Assembly: GCA_963848525.1 (NCBI GenBank)
Contig: CAWKDZ010000005.1
Location: 620,001-684,000 of the forward strand
Origin: JACCTU01 sp963848525
Lineage (GTDB): Bacteria; Actinomycetota; Thermoleophilia; Gaiellales; Gaiellaceae
Direction: 5' to 3'
DNA: 64,000 nucleotides
The position numbers were made by a program, and so were the translations under genes. How positions within the stretch are numbered: the stretch's first letter is position 1; every line of letters begins with the position of its first letter. Below, piece after piece: positions 1 to 8,445 of this stretch. The notes under the pieces were generated by a model. The model was given only the letters and a program-made list of their open reading frames with translations. It made no database searches and had not been told where the DNA came from.

Positions 1-327
1 GCGGGCGACATCGCGAACTGGGCAGTTCCCGGGAAGGACGTTCTCGGCGTCGGCGGTGCGATGGATCTCGTGGTCGGCGCCCGCCGCGTGATCGTGACGA
101 TGACCGCGACGTCGTCGACGGGCGAGCCGAAGGTCGTCTCCGACTGCACGTATCCACTCACAGCGCGCGGCGCCGCCGACGTCGTCGTCACTGAGCTCTC
201 GGTCTTCCGGCTTCGAGACGGAGCGCTCGTCCTCACCGAGTTGCTGGGGGACGCCACCGTCGAGCAGGTGCAAGCGGCGACCGGCGCTCCCTTCGACATC
301 GATCTGAGCGATCGCCGTGCAGCCTGA
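1..327 (+). CDS. pcaJ: 3-oxoadipate/3-oxoacid CoA-transferase beta subunit, C-terminal part
   Basis: The window opens inside this gene; the last 108 codons are visible. The segment has the C-terminal features of subunit B of class I CoA-transferases (GGAMDLVVGA, a TSSTGEPKVV stretch, TELSVF near the end). These enzymes move CoA from succinyl-CoA to 3-oxoadipate in the cytoplasm. The stop overlaps the GTG start of pcaH by 11 bp, so it is part of the pca operon, and this position argues for PcaJ rather than a generic ScoB. The catalytic glutamate lies upstream of the window, so activity cannot be judged here. Confidence 0.85.
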   Translation, partial: AGDIANWAVPGKDVLGVGGAMDLVVGARRVIVTMTATSSTGEPKVVSDCTYPLTARGAADVVVTELSVFRLRDGALVLTELLGDATVEQVQAATGAPFDIDLSDRRAA

Positions 328-1045
328 GACCGCGTTCGCCCGCGTCTCGGACACCGCTCTGAGCGGGACCGACCCGCCGCTCCTCTACCCCGACTACGTG
401 GGCACGCGGCTCCGCGCACCCAAGGACCCTCTGGTCGTCGTTCCCTCGTCGCTCTCGGAGCTGACCGGGCCCGTGTTCGGCAACGGCCCACTCCGCGAGA
501 CGGACGCCGATCTCACGCGCCAGCACGCGGGCGAACCGCTCGGTGAACGGATCACCGTGACCGGACGCGTCCTCGGCTCGGACGGTAAGCCTCTGCGCGG
601 ACAGCTGGTCGAGATCTGGCAGGCGAACGCCGCCGGGCGTTATCGCCACGCAGTCGACACGCACGACGCGCCGCTCGATCCGAACTTCACCGGCGGCGGG
701 CGCTGCCTGACAGACGACGAGGGCACGTACCGCTTCGTCACCGTGCTGCCGGGCGCCTACCCGTGGCCGAACCACCCGAACGCCTGGCGACCGAAGCACA
801 TCCACTTCTCGCTCTTCGGCCGGGCCTTCCCGGAACGACTCGTCACCCAGATGTACTTCCCGGGCGACCCGCTTTTCCCGTTCGACCCGATCTTCGGCTC
901 GATCCGTGACGAGCGCGCGCGACAGCGCCTGGTCTCGCAGTTCGACCTCGAGCTGACGCAGCCCGACTGGGCGCTCGGCTTCCGATTCGACATCGTGCTC
1001 GGCGGCCGCGAGGCCACGCCGCTCGAGGAGCCGCACGATCACTGA
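317..1045 (+). CDS. pcaH: protocatechuate 3,4-dioxygenase beta subunit
   Basis: A 242-residue intradiol dioxygenase beta chain, normal length for PcaH. It holds the non-heme Fe(III) ligands: Tyr109 (AAGRYRH), Tyr148 (PGAYPW), His161 and His163 (KHIHF). With PcaG it opens the ring of protocatechuate to 3-carboxy-cis,cis-muconate. The GTG start at 317 lies inside the end of pcaJ, which implies translational coupling. The N-terminal PLLYPDYVGT region is typical of PcaH. The frame is intact, unlike the neighbouring pcaG. Confidence 0.93.
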   Translation: MQPETAFARVSDTALSGTDPPLLYPDYVGTRLRAPKDPLVVVPSSLSELTGPVFGNGPLRETDADLTRQHAGEPLGERITVTGRVLGSDGKPLRGQLVEIWQANAAGRYRHAVDTHDAPLDPNFTGGGRCLTDDEGTYRFVTVLPGAYPWPNHPNAWRPKHIHFSLFGRAFPERLVTQMYFPGDPLFPFDPIFGSIRDERARQRLVSQFDLELTQPDWALGFRFDIVLGGREATPLEEPHDH

Positions 1046-1608
1046 GGTCGCGCTCACCCCGTCGCAGACCACCGGGCCGTACCTGGACGCTCGGGCTCCT
1101 CGGCGGCCCGATCTCGAGCCGGCTCGTCGACGAGTCCGACCCGCGCGCGATTCGCATCTCGGGCGTCCTGCTCGACGGCGCCGGAGATCCGGTCCCGGAC
1201 GGCATGATCGAGATCTGGCAGGCGAACGCAGCGGGCCGCTACGCGCATCCGGCGGACGATCGCGAGGAGCTCGAGCTCGAGCCCGGCTTCACCGGCTTCG
1301 GGCGCGCGGGCACCGACGAGGCCGGCCGCTTCGAGCTCGTCACGGTGAAGCCGGGCCGCGTTCCCTGGGTGGACGGTCGGCTCCAGGCGCCCCACCTCCT
1401 CGTCGGCGTCTTCGCCCGCGGGCTGCTGAAGCGCCTGACAACCCGCATGTACTTCCCCGACGAGCAGTCCGCGAATACCGAGGACCCCGTGCTCCTCGGG
1501 CTCGAGCCGGCGGAGCGGACGACCCTCGTCGCGCGCGCGGAGGACGGCACGCTGCGGTTCGACGTCGTCCTCCAGGGCGCGGGACAGACGACGTTCTTCG
1601 CGGTGTGA
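1038..1608 (+). CDS. pcaG: protocatechuate 3,4-dioxygenase alpha subunit, frameshifted
   Basis: Two frames together give a complete PcaG-like protein of about 189 residues. The first (TEVALTPSQTTGPYL) runs to about 1085; the second (LGLLGGPISSRLVDESD onward) runs from about 1087 to the stop. One extra G in the run ctgGacgctc breaks the frame; removing it gives YLTLGLLGG. PcaG is the non-iron subunit of the (PcaGH)n dioxygenase. No ATG/GTG/TTG start exists at the expected place: the homologous N-terminus would begin at ATC 1038, overlapping the pcaH stop, so the start is uncertain. A sequencing error is likelier than inactivation, since the operon is otherwise intact. Confidence 0.8.
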
Positions 1609-2912
1609 CGCCGTTCGCGGCCATCTTCGTGCCGGACGAGCTGCGAGACGCGCTCTCCGATCGCGCGTGGCTGCAGGGGATGCTCGACGCCGAGAACGCC
1701 CTGGCCAAGTCGGGCGCTGCGGTCGGCCTCGTCCCGAAGGACGCAGCAGCTCGGATCGGGGAGGCGTGCCGCGCCGAGCTCTACGACGCGGCGCGCATCG
1801 CGGGCGACGGCCGCGCGGTCGGGAACCCGGCCGAGCCGCTCGTCCGCGAGCTCCGCTCAAGAGCCGGCGACGAGGCGGCCGACTACGTCCACCTGGGCGC
1901 GACCAGCCAGGACATCGTCGACACGGCCGCGATGCTCGTCTCGCGCAGCGCCGTCGCACTCGTGCTCGCGGAGCTCGACCGGCTCGCGGACGGTTGCGCG
2001 GAGCTCGCGCGCGCGCACCGCTCGACACCGATGGCGGCGCGCACCCTTCTCCAGCAGGCGGTGCCGACGACGTTCGGGCTGAAGGCGGCAGGCTGGCTCG
2101 TCGCGGTGCTCGAGGCGCGGACGAGGCTTGCCGCCGTGCGAGACGAGCGGCTCGCAGCGCAGCTCGGCGGCGCCGCGGGAACCCTCGCCGCTCTCGGAGA
2201 CTACGCAGCCGAGGTCGCCCGGCTCTACGCAGAGGAGCTTGGGCTCGCCGAGCCCGTGCTCCCTTGGCACACGAACCGCCAGCGCATCGCGGAGCTCGGC
2301 GCGGCCCTGGACGGAGCCGCGGGCGCGGCGGCGAAGGTCGGCCGCGACATCGTGCTGCTCGCGCAGAGCGAGGTGGGCGAGGTCGCGGAGGCGTCGGGCG
2401 GACGGTCCTCGACGATGCCGCAGAAGCGCAATCCGGTCCGCTCCACGCTTGCGGTTGCCTGTGCGCGCCTGGCGCACGCGCACGCCGGCGTCCTGCTCGG
2501 CGGGCTCGCTCACGAGCACGAGCGCGCGGTTGGCGGCTGGCACGCCGAGTGGGAGGCGCTCTCAGGCGCGCTCGCATTCGCCGGCGGAGCAGGAGCGGCC
2601 GCCGCGGACGCGGTCACCGGACTCGAGGTCGACTCCGAGCGGATGCGCGCAAACCTCGATGCGAGCGGTGGCGTCGTCGTCGCAGAACGCATCTCGTTCG
2701 CCCTCGCGTCCCACCTCGGGCGCACGCAGGCACACGAGGTCGTCGCCGAGGCCGCGGGCGCTGCCTCGTTCCGTGACGCACTGCTGGCCGACTCGCGAAC
2801 GCGGCTCACCGCGGACGAGCTCGACGTCCTCCTCGATCCCACCGGCTATCTCGGTGCGGCCGAGGCGCTCGTCGACCGGGCGCTCGGTCGGTACGAGGAG
2901 GTTCGGCGCTGA
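1605..2912 (+). CDS. pcaB: 3-carboxy-cis,cis-muconate cycloisomerase
   Basis: A 435-residue member of the fumarase/aspartase superfamily. The family signature GGRSSTMPQKRNP lies at about residues 265-277 and an HLGATSQDIVDTA block in the first third. PcaB converts 3-carboxymuconate to 4-carboxymuconolactone, the step after PcaGH. Adenylosuccinate lyase is a related alternative, but the position between pcaG and pcaD settles the role. The GTG start overlaps the pcaG stop (GTGA). Confidence 0.92.
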   Translation: MTPFAAIFVPDELRDALSDRAWLQGMLDAENALAKSGAAVGLVPKDAAARIGEACRAELYDAARIAGDGRAVGNPAEPLVRELRSRAGDEAADYVHLGATSQDIVDTAAMLVSRSAVALVLAELDRLADGCAELARAHRSTPMAARTLLQQAVPTTFGLKAAGWLVAVLEARTRLAAVRDERLAAQLGGAAGTLAALGDYAAEVARLYAEELGLAEPVLPWHTNRQRIAELGAALDGAAGAAAKVGRDIVLLAQSEVGEVAEASGGRSSTMPQKRNPVRSTLAVACARLAHAHAGVLLGGLAHEHERAVGGWHAEWEALSGALAFAGGAGAAAADAVTGLEVDSERMRANLDASGGVVVAERISFALASHLGRTQAHEVVAEAAGAASFRDALLADSRTRLTADELDVLLDPTGYLGAAEALVDRALGRYEEVRR

Positions 2913-3682
2913 GTCTCGACCACAGCCTCCACGGCCCGGAAGGCGCACCGGTCGTCGTGCTCTCCAACTCACTCGGGACGACACAGGAGCTCTGGGAGCA
3001 GCAGGTCCCTGCCCTCGCCGAGCGCTTCCGCGTCCTCACCTATGACCATCCCGGCCACGGCTCGTCGCCGCTCCCGGAGCGGCCGTGCACGGTGGAGTCG
3101 CTCGCGCACGGTCTGCTCGCGCTCCTCGACGAGCTCGCGGTCGAGCGCGTCTCGCTGTGCGGAGTCTCGCTCGGCGGGATGGTCGGGATGGCGCTCGCGC
3201 TGGCGGCCCCCGAGCGGGTCGAGCGCCTCGTCCTCGCCTGCACGTCCGCGTACCTCGGACCTCCGGAAGGCTGGGCGGAGCGCGCGCGGATCGTCCGCAC
3301 CGAGGGGATGGAGGCGATCGCGGACACCGTGGTGGGCCGCTGGTTCACGACGGCGCGCGCACGCGAGGAGCCGGAGACCGTGGCGCGCTTCCGCGCGATG
3401 CTCGCGTCGACTCCGCCGGAGGGCTACGCGCGCTGCTGCGAGGCGCTCGGCGCCTGGGACGCGCGGGCGACGGTCGCCGCGATCGCCGCGCCAGTGCTCG
3501 TGATCGCGGGCGAGGAGGACCCGGCGACTCCGGTCGCGCATGCCGAGCTGATCGCCTCGCGCGTCGCCGGATCGCGGCTGGTGGTGCTCGAGCGCGCGGC
3601 GCATCTCGCCAACGTCGAGCGGGCGGACGCCTTCAACGCGGCCGTGCTCGAGCATCTCGGACAGGAGGTGGTGGCAGCGTGA
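2909..3682 (+). CDS. pcaD: 3-oxoadipate enol-lactonase
   Basis: An alpha/beta hydrolase of about 257 residues with the nucleophile elbow GVSLGG (Ser near residue 87), an acidic residue in EEDPATPV and the catalytic His in AAHLANVE. It hydrolyses 3-oxoadipate enol-lactone to 3-oxoadipate. The start is the open question. The first ordinary start is GTG 2957, but the conserved strand LHGPEGAPVVVLSNSLGT extends upstream to a CTG at 2909, which overlaps the pcaB stop as CTGA, just like the GTGA couplings on either side. I therefore prefer CTG 2909. It is separate from pcaC, not a pcaL fusion. Confidence 0.88.
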   Translation: MSLDHSLHGPEGAPVVVLSNSLGTTQELWEQQVPALAERFRVLTYDHPGHGSSPLPERPCTVESLAHGLLALLDELAVERVSLCGVSLGGMVGMALALAAPERVERLVLACTSAYLGPPEGWAERARIVRTEGMEAIADTVVGRWFTTARAREEPETVARFRAMLASTPPEGYARCCEALGAWDARATVAAIAAPVLVIAGEEDPATPVAHAELIASRVAGSRLVVLERAAHLANVERADAFNAAVLEHLGQEVVAA

Positions 3683-4047
3683 GCGACGACGGGATGAAGA
3701 CGAGAAGAGAGGTGCTGGGGGAGGAGCACGTCGACCGGGCGATCGCCGGCACGACCGACTTCACCGCCGACTTCCAGGACCTGATCACCCGCTACGCGTG
3801 GGGGGAGATCTGGTCGCGGCCGGGCCTCGACCGCCGGACGCGGAGCTGCATCACGATCACGGCGCTCGTCGCGATGGGACGCGAGCACGAGCTCGCGCTG
3901 CACGTGCGTGCCGCGCTGCGAAACGGGGTGACTCCGGACGAGCTCAAGGAGGTTCTGCTCCAGTGCGCGGTCTACTGCGGAGTGCCCGCGGCCAACGGCG
4001 CGTTCGCGATCGCCCAGCGAGTCGTGGAGGAGAGCAGCAACGGGTGA
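3679..4047 (+). CDS. pcaC: 4-carboxymuconolactone decarboxylase
   Basis: A 122-residue CMD/AhpD-fold protein that decarboxylates 4-carboxymuconolactone to 3-oxoadipate enol-lactone. Visible family features are RRTRSCITITALVAMGRE, the helix HVRAALRNGVTPDELKE and the segment LLQCAVYCGVPAANGAF. The length fits stand-alone PcaC. The GTG start overlaps the pcaD stop and its own stop overlaps the pobA start (both GTGA). A longer open frame extends upstream but it is only the shadow of pcaD. Confidence 0.92.
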   Translation: MSDDGMKTRREVLGEEHVDRAIAGTTDFTADFQDLITRYAWGEIWSRPGLDRRTRSCITITALVAMGREHELALHVRAALRNGVTPDELKEVLLQCAVYCGVPAANGAFAIAQRVVEESSNG

Positions 4048-5225
4048 GCCGCACGCGCACGCAGGTGGGCATCGTCGGCGCCGGTCCGGCCGGGCTCACG
4101 CTCGGCCACCTCCTCCAGCGCGAGGGCATCGAGACGGTGATTCTCGAAGCCCGAAGCCGCGAGTACGTGGAGGCGCGGATCCGCGCAGGGGTGATCGAGC
4201 AGGCGATCGTCGACCTGCTCGTGGAGGCAGGCGCGGGCGAGCGGCTGCAGCACGAGGGGCTCGTCCACCACGGGATCGAGCTCCAGTTCGCCGGTGAGCG
4301 CCACCGCATTCCGCTGAGCGACCTCGCCGACGGGCGTTCGATCGTGATCTACGGTCAGACCGAGCTCGTCAAGGACCTGATCCGCCTTCGCCTCGAGACG
4401 AGTCTGCCGCTTCACTTCGAGGTCGCGGACGTGTCGGTGCACGAGCTCGATACCGAGCGACCGCTGATCCGGTACCGGCACGAGGGTCGCGACCAGGAGC
4501 TCGAGTGCGACGCGATCGCCGGCTGCGACGGGTTCCACGGGATCTGCCGCCCGGGCATTCCGGCGGGCGTCCTGGCCGAGTTCTCGCGCGAGTACCCGTT
4601 CGGCTGGCTCGGGATCCTCGCAGCGGTCGCCCCCTCGAACGACGAGCTCGTCTACGCGCACCACGAGCGCGGGTTCGCGCTGCTCAGCCTCCGCTCGCCG
4701 GAGCTCAGCCGCCTCTACCTCCAGTCCCGACCCGACGAGGACCCGGCCGAGTGGTCGGACGACCGCATCTGGGGAGAGCTGCAGACCCGCCTGGGCGTGG
4801 AGGGATGGACGCTCTCCGAGGGGCCGATCCTCGAGAAGGGCGTCACGGGCATGCGGAGCTACGTCTGCGAGCCGATGAGCTACGGACGGCTCTTCCTCGC
4901 CGGCGACGCGGCCCACATCGTGCCGCCCACCGGCGCGAAGGGACTCAACCTCGCGCTCCACGACGTGCGCGTGCTGGCCGAGGCGCTCGTGGACTGGTTC
5001 CGGTCCGGCGGCACGACCGGTCTCGACGGCTACTCCGACACGTGTCTGCGCCGCGTCTGGCGGGCCGAGCACTTCTCGTGGTGGATGACGCACATGCTCC
5101 ACCGCCCGCAAGGCCAGGACCCGTTCGGCCCGAAGCTCCAACTCTCGCAGTTGCGATACGTGACGACCTCCCACGCCGCCGCCGCGTCGCTCGCCGAGAA
5201 CTACGTCGGGCTCGAGATCGTGTAG
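4044..5225 (+). CDS. pobA: 4-hydroxybenzoate 3-monooxygenase
   Basis: A 393-residue group A flavoprotein monooxygenase. It has the Rossmann motif GAGPAG at residues 12-17, the NAD(P)H/FAD motif around AGCDGFHG, and the FAD-ribityl motif GDAAHIVPPTGAKG near residue 286, whose PPTGAKG form is typical of PobA. It hydroxylates 4-hydroxybenzoate to protocatechuate, feeding the pca enzymes encoded just upstream. The GTG start overlaps the pcaC stop. It is the last gene of the operon; no regulator (pcaR, pobR) is visible in the window. Confidence 0.93.
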   Translation: MSRTRTQVGIVGAGPAGLTLGHLLQREGIETVILEARSREYVEARIRAGVIEQAIVDLLVEAGAGERLQHEGLVHHGIELQFAGERHRIPLSDLADGRSIVIYGQTELVKDLIRLRLETSLPLHFEVADVSVHELDTERPLIRYRHEGRDQELECDAIAGCDGFHGICRPGIPAGVLAEFSREYPFGWLGILAAVAPSNDELVYAHHERGFALLSLRSPELSRLYLQSRPDEDPAEWSDDRIWGELQTRLGVEGWTLSEGPILEKGVTGMRSYVCEPMSYGRLFLAGDAAHIVPPTGAKGLNLALHDVRVLAEALVDWFRSGGTTGLDGYSDTCLRRVWRAEHFSWWMTHMLHRPQGQDPFGPKLQLSQLRYVTTSHAAAASLAENYVGLEIV

Positions 5226-5286
5226 GCCAACGCGGTGACCACGATGACCGTGGCCACCACGAAGCCGGCGAAGGACCAGGCCCAGA

Positions 5287-5697
5287 TCAGGCCAGACGTT
5301 CCCTGAAGCCCTCCCAGCGCGCCGTCAACGCGTAGAGCACGACGATGTTGAGCGCGACGATCAGGATGTTCCAGAGTGGATACGCGTTCGGGTAGTTCGC
5401 CAGGAACGCGATCTGCTGGACCGCGTTGACGGCCACGCCGATGATCGCGAGCCACCGTGCCCAGCCGGCCCCACCGAGCAAGCCGAGGCCGGCGACGATG
5501 AGCAGGGCGCCCCAGAGGAGCGTCAGCCAACCCCACGTGGTCACGTCGACGATCGCGAGGCCCTTCGTCGTCGCCGCGACGAAGTCGTCCTCGAGGATCG
5601 CCATGAACCCCTGGAGCACATCCATCACCCCGACGATCACGATCAGGAAGCCGGCGAAGACGATCCATCCAGTCCACGACGAGTCTTGCGATGCCAT
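5287..5697 (-). CDS. small four-helix membrane protein (DUF7144-like)
   Basis: A 136-residue integral membrane protein: a short polar N-terminus (MASQDSSWTGW), four hydrophobic helices and the C-terminus WEGFRERLA. The pattern (first helix ending MDVLQGFMAIL, then DDFV, then TWGWLTLLWGALLIVAGLGLL) matches a widespread actinobacterial family of unknown function. I chose the internal ATG at 5697 because a good ribosome site (aaggag) lies just before it; the longer frame adds 28 unlikely residues. It converges with pobA. The function is not known. Confidence 0.75.
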   Translation of the reverse strand: MASQDSSWTGWIVFAGFLIVIVGVMDVLQGFMAILEDDFVAATTKGLAIVDVTTWGWLTLLWGALLIVAGLGLLGGAGWARWLAIIGVAVNAVQQIAFLANYPNAYPLWNILIVALNIVVLYALTARWEGFRERLA

Positions 5698-5816
5698 CTC
5701 AGGTTGCTCCTTTCCGGCAGAAGATGCGGTTTGTTGACGGTGACAAAATCGCCCGTCCGGGTTTCGTTCTCCGACAACCACGATGTCCCTACAGAGGAAG
5801 GAAGGAGCGCTGTTGC

Positions 5817-6095
5817 GTCGACAGCCGCGACCGAGAGTATCCGAACCTCGGCATCGGGATGTGGTGGGCGTTGCAGACGGTCACGACCGTCGGCACGGCG
5901 ACGCCGACGAATCGAGCTCGTCGCGGCCGACGGTCATCGCAACTGGCGGTGATCACGTCGACGTTCGTCGCACGGGCGTCACGCGAGTCCGAGGCCGCGC
6001 GAATGCAGGACGACCTGAGCGACCGAGAGCTGATCGAGAAGCGGTTCGACGAGCTCGAGCGCAAGCTCGACCGCCTCGCGACCCGGGCCAACTAG
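5817..6095 (+). pseudogene. relic of a two-TM potassium channel
   Basis: The frame reads YPNLGIGMWWALQTVTTVG, the pore helix and first half of a K+ channel selectivity filter, where TVGYGD would be expected. The GYGD part is damaged (TVGTATPTN), most of the second transmembrane helix is lost, then AVITSTFVARASRE and a coiled tail (EKRFDELERKLDRLA) follow. The N-terminal helix is absent; the upstream sequence is the antisense of the adjacent membrane protein. Several lesions combine here, so it looks truly degenerate rather than a single sequencing error. Confidence 0.6.
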
Positions 6096-6099
6096 GCGC

Positions 6100-7503
6100 T
6101 CAGGGCTCGATGTTCTGGTTGAGCCTGAAGAAGTTGGTGGGGTCGTAGGCGCGCTTGAGCTCGACCAGCCGCTCGTAGTTTCGCTCGCCGTAGGCCTGGC
6201 GCACCCTGTCGCCGCCCTCTTCGCCGAGGAAGTTCACGTACACGCGTCCCCTGGCGTGCGGTTGCAACGCGTCGTAGAAGTCCCGCGCCCAGGCGATGTG
6301 GCGTTCTGCGTCCGGATCCTCCTCGGTCCAGACCGCGTTGATGGCGACGTTGTGGGCGGCATCGCGCTGGCTGAAGGCCGTCTCGTCCTCACCCACTCGG
6401 GCCAGCGCCCCGCCGAGCTGGAGGACGATGCAGTAGGACTTGGGCGAGGTTTGCACTGACGCGTGCTCGACGAGCGTCTCGATCGCATCATCGGTAAGCG
6501 GCGGCAGCTCGACCGACTTCCAGTAGCGGTGCCAGCCGTGCGGCACGAAGGGGTCGAACATCGACTGCAAGGCCGTGTAGGGCTTCGGCTCGAGCAGGTC
6601 GACGACCGGGCGGCCGAACTGCTTGAGCGGGCGGACGACCTCGGCGCCCTCGTCCGGAGATCCCGCGTAGCAGGCGCCCACCATCAGGATCGGCTTGCCG
6701 TGTACCTCCTCCGGCAGGAAAGGAACCGGCGGCGCCAGCTCCAGCTCGAAGATCGTGGTCAGCTCGTCGGGAGCCGCGGCGATGAACTCGCGGTAGAAGC
6801 GCAGGACCTCCGGGGCGTCCTCCATGAGGTGGAAGACCGGTCCCGCGAGGACGATCGGGCCGACCGGGTGGAGTCGGTACTCGAACGAGGTGACGATGCC
6901 GAAGTTGCCGCCGCCGCCGCGGATCGCCCAGAAGAGATCGGGGTTCTCCTCCTCGCTCGCCGTGACGATCTCGCCTTGCGCGGTCACCACATCCGCGGAG
7001 AGGAGGTTGTCGACCGTGGCCCCGTGCTTTCGCATCAGCCAGCCGATCCCCCCGCCGAGCGTCAGGCCCGCGATCCCCGTGTGGGTGACGATTCCGCCGA
7101 CCGTCGCCAGCCCGAAGAGCTGCGTCTCGCGGTCGAGCTCGCCCCAGAGCACGCCGGCCTCGGCGCGCGCGGTGCGCGTCGCCGGATCGACCCGGATTCC
7201 CTTCATCGGCGAGAGGTCGATCACGAGCCCGCCGTCACAGAGCGCGTGGCCGCCGACGCCGTGGCCACCGGAGCGCACGGCGACCAGCAGATCGCGTTCG
7301 CGTGCGAAGCGGACCGCCGCGACGACGTCGGCGACGCCGGTGCAGCGGGCGATCCAGGCTGGGCGGCGGTCGATCGCGCCGTTCCAGATCGAGCGGGCCT
7401 CGTCGTAGCCTTCGTCTTCGGGGCCGATGACCGGGCCGTGGAGGGAGTTGCGTAGACGCTCGTCGCCGCTGGCCGTCGCCACCCTTGCCGTCCTGGTTGC
7501 CAT
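6100..7503 (-). CDS. FAD-dependent oxidoreductase with BBE domain
   Basis: A 467-residue member of the PCMH/berberine-bridge-enzyme family. The N-terminal FAD domain contains VRSGGHGVGGHA (the His that usually carries 8-alpha covalent FAD), TVGGIVTHTGIAGLTLGGGIGW and RGGGGNFGIVTSFEYRLHPV; the C-terminus ends YDPTNFFRLNQNI, the BBE signature. No signal peptide is seen. The start at ATG 7503 is preferred over an upstream frame extension. It is divergent from the HxlR regulator, with an 18-bp palindrome between them, so that regulator probably controls it. The substrate is unknown. Confidence 0.88.
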   Translation of the reverse strand: MATRTARVATASGDERLRNSLHGPVIGPEDEGYDEARSIWNGAIDRRPAWIARCTGVADVVAAVRFARERDLLVAVRSGGHGVGGHALCDGGLVIDLSPMKGIRVDPATRTARAEAGVLWGELDRETQLFGLATVGGIVTHTGIAGLTLGGGIGWLMRKHGATVDNLLSADVVTAQGEIVTASEEENPDLFWAIRGGGGNFGIVTSFEYRLHPVGPIVLAGPVFHLMEDAPEVLRFYREFIAAAPDELTTIFELELAPPVPFLPEEVHGKPILMVGACYAGSPDEGAEVVRPLKQFGRPVVDLLEPKPYTALQSMFDPFVPHGWHRYWKSVELPPLTDDAIETLVEHASVQTSPKSYCIVLQLGGALARVGEDETAFSQRDAAHNVAINAVWTEEDPDAERHIAWARDFYDALQPHARGRVYVNFLGEEGGDRVRQAYGERNYERLVELKRAYDPTNFFRLNQNIEP

Positions 7504-7547
7504 GCGACCACGGTAAGCGGATGCGTCGCGACCGGCTAGACCGAATC

Positions 7548-7565
7548 TCGAACCAAGTGGTTCGA
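7548..7565. promoter_or_regulatory. palindromic operator candidate between FAD oxidoreductase and HxlR genes
   Basis: Perfect 8-bp arms TCGAACCA and TGGTTCGA are separated by AG. A second shorter dyad (TTCG...CGAA, 7561-7573) overlaps it on the right. It lies 45 bp before the oxidoreductase start and 45 bp before the regulator start, the usual place for a divergent operator. HxlR proteins bind such dyads as dimers. No binding evidence is available. Confidence 0.6.
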
Positions 7566-7609
7566 ATTCCGAACTTATCGCCGATCCGGAGCTAGCATTC
7601 CTGGAGCAT

Positions 7610-8380
7610 GTGAGCATGCGTGGCTACGCCCAGTACTGTCCGATCGCCAAGGCGAGCGAGATCCTCGGCGACCGCTGGACGCTCCTGATCGTGCGCGAGA
7701 TGCTGGGCGGCGCGAGGGGATTCAACGAGCTTCAGCGTGGCCTGCCGGGGATCTCGCGCTCGGTGCTCACGGACCGCCTGCGCTCGCTCGAGCGGGCCGA
7801 GATCATCGAGCGGCGCACCGGTCCCAAAGGCAGGACGCTCGAATATCGCCTGACGACCGCGGGCCGCGATCTGGAGGCGGTCGTGCAGGCGATGGGGGAG
7901 TGGGGGGTTACCTGGTCGTTCACCGATCCCCGCCCCGAAGAGCTCGACCCCGACCTCCTGGTCGTCTGGATGGCCCGACACGTCGATCGCGACCAGCTTC
8001 CCCCGGATCGCACCGTCGTCAAGTTCGACTTTCGCAATCCGGCGAAGCGCTACTGGATGGTGCTCGAGCGCTCCGAGGTCTCGGTTTGCCTCCAGCATCC
8101 CGGGTTCGACGTCGACCTCGAGGTCAAGGTCGACACCGCCACCCTCTACCGCGTCTACCTCGGGCGCGCCGAGCTGAGCGGCGCGATGCGGGCGCGCAAG
8201 CTGACGCTGATCGGCCCGAGAGTGCTCCAGCGCGGCTTCGGACGCTGGTTCGCCTGGAGCGCGTTCGCCCCGGCCAGCCGCCGGGCCGACGCGCGCCGGA
8301 GGGTGGCGTCGCGACTCGCGGACCCCGAGCGGGTGCGGGTCGAACAGCCCACGCCGCCGCATCGGCGCTCGATTGCATGA
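7610..8380 (+). CDS. HxlR-family regulator with C-terminal SCP2-like domain
   Basis: 256 residues (GTG 7610; ATG 7616 is also possible). Residues about 8-100 form the HxlR winged helix, with CPIAKASEILGDRWTLLIVREML, the recognition region GISRSVLTDRLRSLERA and a wing at RRTGPKGRTLEYRLT. Plain HxlR proteins stop near here, but this one continues for about 130 residues with a sterol-carrier-like fold signature (VCLQHPGFDVDLEVKVDTAT, LYRVYLGRAEL), probably a ligand-sensing domain. It is divergent from the FAD oxidoreductase. Confidence 0.88.
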   Translation: MSMRGYAQYCPIAKASEILGDRWTLLIVREMLGGARGFNELQRGLPGISRSVLTDRLRSLERAEIIERRTGPKGRTLEYRLTTAGRDLEAVVQAMGEWGVTWSFTDPRPEELDPDLLVVWMARHVDRDQLPPDRTVVKFDFRNPAKRYWMVLERSEVSVCLQHPGFDVDLEVKVDTATLYRVYLGRAELSGAMRARKLTLIGPRVLQRGFGRWFAWSAFAPASRRADARRRVASRLADPERVRVEQPTPPHRRSIA

Positions 8381-8445
8381 GCGGGGACCCGTAGAGTCCC
8401 ACTTCTTCCGAGCGTAGGACTGTCATAGAACTCTGGCTTGCCGCG

